Source of the DNA: Udeniomyces pyricola
Lineage: Eukaryota; Basidiomycota; Tremellomycetes; Cystofilobasidiales; Mrakiaceae
DNA length: 64,000 nucleotides
Assembly: GCA_039545295.1 (NCBI GenBank)
Contig: BCIK01000021.1
Coordinates: 310,001 to 374,000 of the forward strand
Direction: 5' to 3'
The notes beneath the pieces are model-generated. The model was not told the origin of the DNA, made no database searches, and saw nothing but the letters and a program-made list of their open reading frames with translations. This document shows positions 62,701-64,000 of the stretch, one piece after another. Position numbers and translations under genes: made by a program. How positions within the stretch are numbered: position 1 is the first letter of the stretch; each line of letters begins with the position of its first letter.

Positions 62701-64000
62701 CTCGCTCTCTGGAGGAGCGAACGAGTCATCTTCTGGAGGTGCTTGATGCTGCTGCTGTTGTTGGGGAGGAGGAAGAGGAGGTCGAGATGAGATGCGAGAA
62801 AAGGTAGCCGTTCGGTAGGACTGCGACGTTGGGTCGGACTCGCCGGCCGAGTAATTGACGTAACGGGGAGCATCTGGCGTAAATCGATGGCGAGCGAAAG
62901 CGTACCGTCAGCCAAAAAAATCCAAGAGTTTATGCAGAAGTTGAAAGCCCTGCCTCATCCTAGAACTCACCGGGAATCTGGGAACCTGTGCCATAGTCCC
63001 GGATGAACGTCTCGACGTCCATCGCCGGCTCGACGTTCTCTAAGGCGACCCTCAGTCTCTCGCATGCTTCATCATCTGTCACACACACGCTCGAGACGCC
63101 GTTGGCGTAGGTCCAGACGACGTCCTTGATGAATTCGATGCGTTCCTCTTCCAAATCCTGAAGCTGATCGCAGAACGTCCGCCACTCGACTTCCCACTTC
63201 TCGGTCGTTCCCGCGAGAGCCTTGACAAAGTTGCCAAAGTCGCGCTCGTTGGCACCGATAGAGCCCTGGGCCTTCTCAAGCTTGGATGCGACGCGATCAA
63301 GTTCGCGACCTTGAGAAAGAGAAGTTTGGGCAGCGTAGGAGTTTATTCGAAGGCAGTCTTGGGCGTAGCGTTCTCGAGCCTGGCCCGGATGGACCGAGAA
63401 GGCAACAAAAGATCCAACACATGTACGAGCGGGGTGAGCAGAGTGAGCCCAGAACCAAGAACAGTCCAGAGGATGTATTTTGATCGGGTCTCTTTGGCTG
63501 GCAAAAGGTTTGCAAAAGAACATATCCTCACCTTGGCGACATAACCTTCTTGAGACAGTTTGAGTTTGTAAGCCTTTTCGAGAGAAGACTGGGACTGTCA
63601 CGTGTCATGGCCAGAATGTGGGGCATGTCACAACAGCAAAGTTCAGCGTTTAGGGACAGCTTGGTTGTTGCGCCAACCACGCAACAAGAGACACGAGATG
63701 GCAACAGAGAGAGATTCATGAGGCAAGGATGGATAGATCACAACGGAACTACACTGACAGTCTTTTTGAGAGCCGTCATCTTTTGGGCAAACTCTGCAAC
63801 AGGTTGCTGCAACCGACGAGAGCAAGATCGAACACACGGTCAGTCATCGGAAACAAAAGCTTCTCGAACCAGGCGGACACGGAGTGGACCTCCGATGACA
63901 GAGGGAATGTGACTTTGACCAAGTCAAGTAAGATGAAATATATTACCTCAAGGTTCTTCTTCATCTCCTGGGTGAGAGCCTGATGAGCTTCGGCTTGGCT
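59593..64000 (-). CDS. Cdc15/Imp2/Hof1-type F-BAR and SH3 protein, 5' end missing
   Basis: Cytokinesis scaffold that bends membrane and links to the actomyosin ring. Visible exons: 64000-63947, 63806-63759, 63594-63532, 63379-62971, 62873-60207 and 59658-59593. The F-BAR part reads SQAEAHQALTQEMKKNLE, QPVAEFAQKMTALKKT, SSLEKAYKLKLSQEGYVAK, ARERYAQDCLRINSY and closes with RDYGTGSQIPDAPRYVNY, the family hallmark. The large exon is about 890 residues, Gln/Pro/Ser-rich, with PSPAP-type repeats and poly-Gln. It ends EGKPVIFY, which in this family enters the SH3 domain directly. The SH3 start is missing and probably lies in the N gap (59780-60098). The final exon gives its end: DESRRVPGKNVFPSNFVTMLA. 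The protein start is beyond the window. Confidence 0.85.
59692..59779. repeat. A-rich run at gap edge
   Basis: Nearly pure A, broken by single G and C, running straight into the N gap. On the gene strand this is a T tract within the last intron, upstream of the final acceptor. Confidence 0.8.
59780..60098. other. Assembly gap
   Basis: 319 consecutive Ns flanked by an A run and a C run, inside the F-BAR gene between its large exon and its last exon. Confidence 1.

Overview
The window is nuclear DNA of a basidiomycete fungus, probably a yeast-like one. Genes are dense and heavily split by GT-AG introns (20 in one 1,007-residue gene), with CTAAC-type branch sites and strongly pyrimidine-rich introns. 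The gene set is eukaryotic housekeeping: replication, ribosome biogenesis, ER sorting, splicing and transporters. The exact taxon cannot be fixed from the sequence alone. I saw no rRNA, tRNA, transposon, virus or CRISPR. There is one assembly gap (N, 59780-60098) and a few scattered Ns at 25753-25776. Exon models were built by hand from splice motifs and checked for reading phase, so most internal boundaries are firm while first exons are weaker.

Layout from left to right. (-) the 5' part of a LARGE-type GT49 glycosyltransferase; (-) an unusually long Ecl1-type zinc-motif protein; (+) very-long-chain 3-oxoacyl-CoA reductase; (+) MCM3 with MluI-box-like promoter sites; (-) the DEAD-box helicase HAS1; (+) the HDEL/KDEL receptor ERD2; (+) a PQ-loop vacuolar-type transporter; (+) a von Willebrand A domain protein; (+) a full-length ABCC transporter; (-) a mitochondrial-type ABCB half transporter; (+) a Hub1/UBL5 ubiquitin-like protein fused to an RS-rich domain; (-) a Pop3-like RNase P/MRP subunit; (+) a CSC1/TMEM63 channel-like protein; an unresolved small locus near 57.2 kb; (-) a Cdc15/Imp2/Hof1-type F-BAR protein whose SH3 domain is interrupted by the gap and whose start lies beyond the window.

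The genes do not form one pathway. Several neighbours share divergent promoters: HAS1/ERD2, ABCB/HUB1, POP3/CSC1 and the Ecl1-like/reductase pair. Others meet tail to tail: MCM3/HAS1, ABCC/ABCB and HUB1/POP3.

The most unusual item is the RS-Hub1 fusion at 44401-45912. Other points of interest are an octamer array at 7123-7186, an overlapping SCB/MCB palindrome at 15493-15508, two mutually exclusive hairpins in an intron at 25781-25822, and the last SH3 exon recovered on the far side of the assembly gap.
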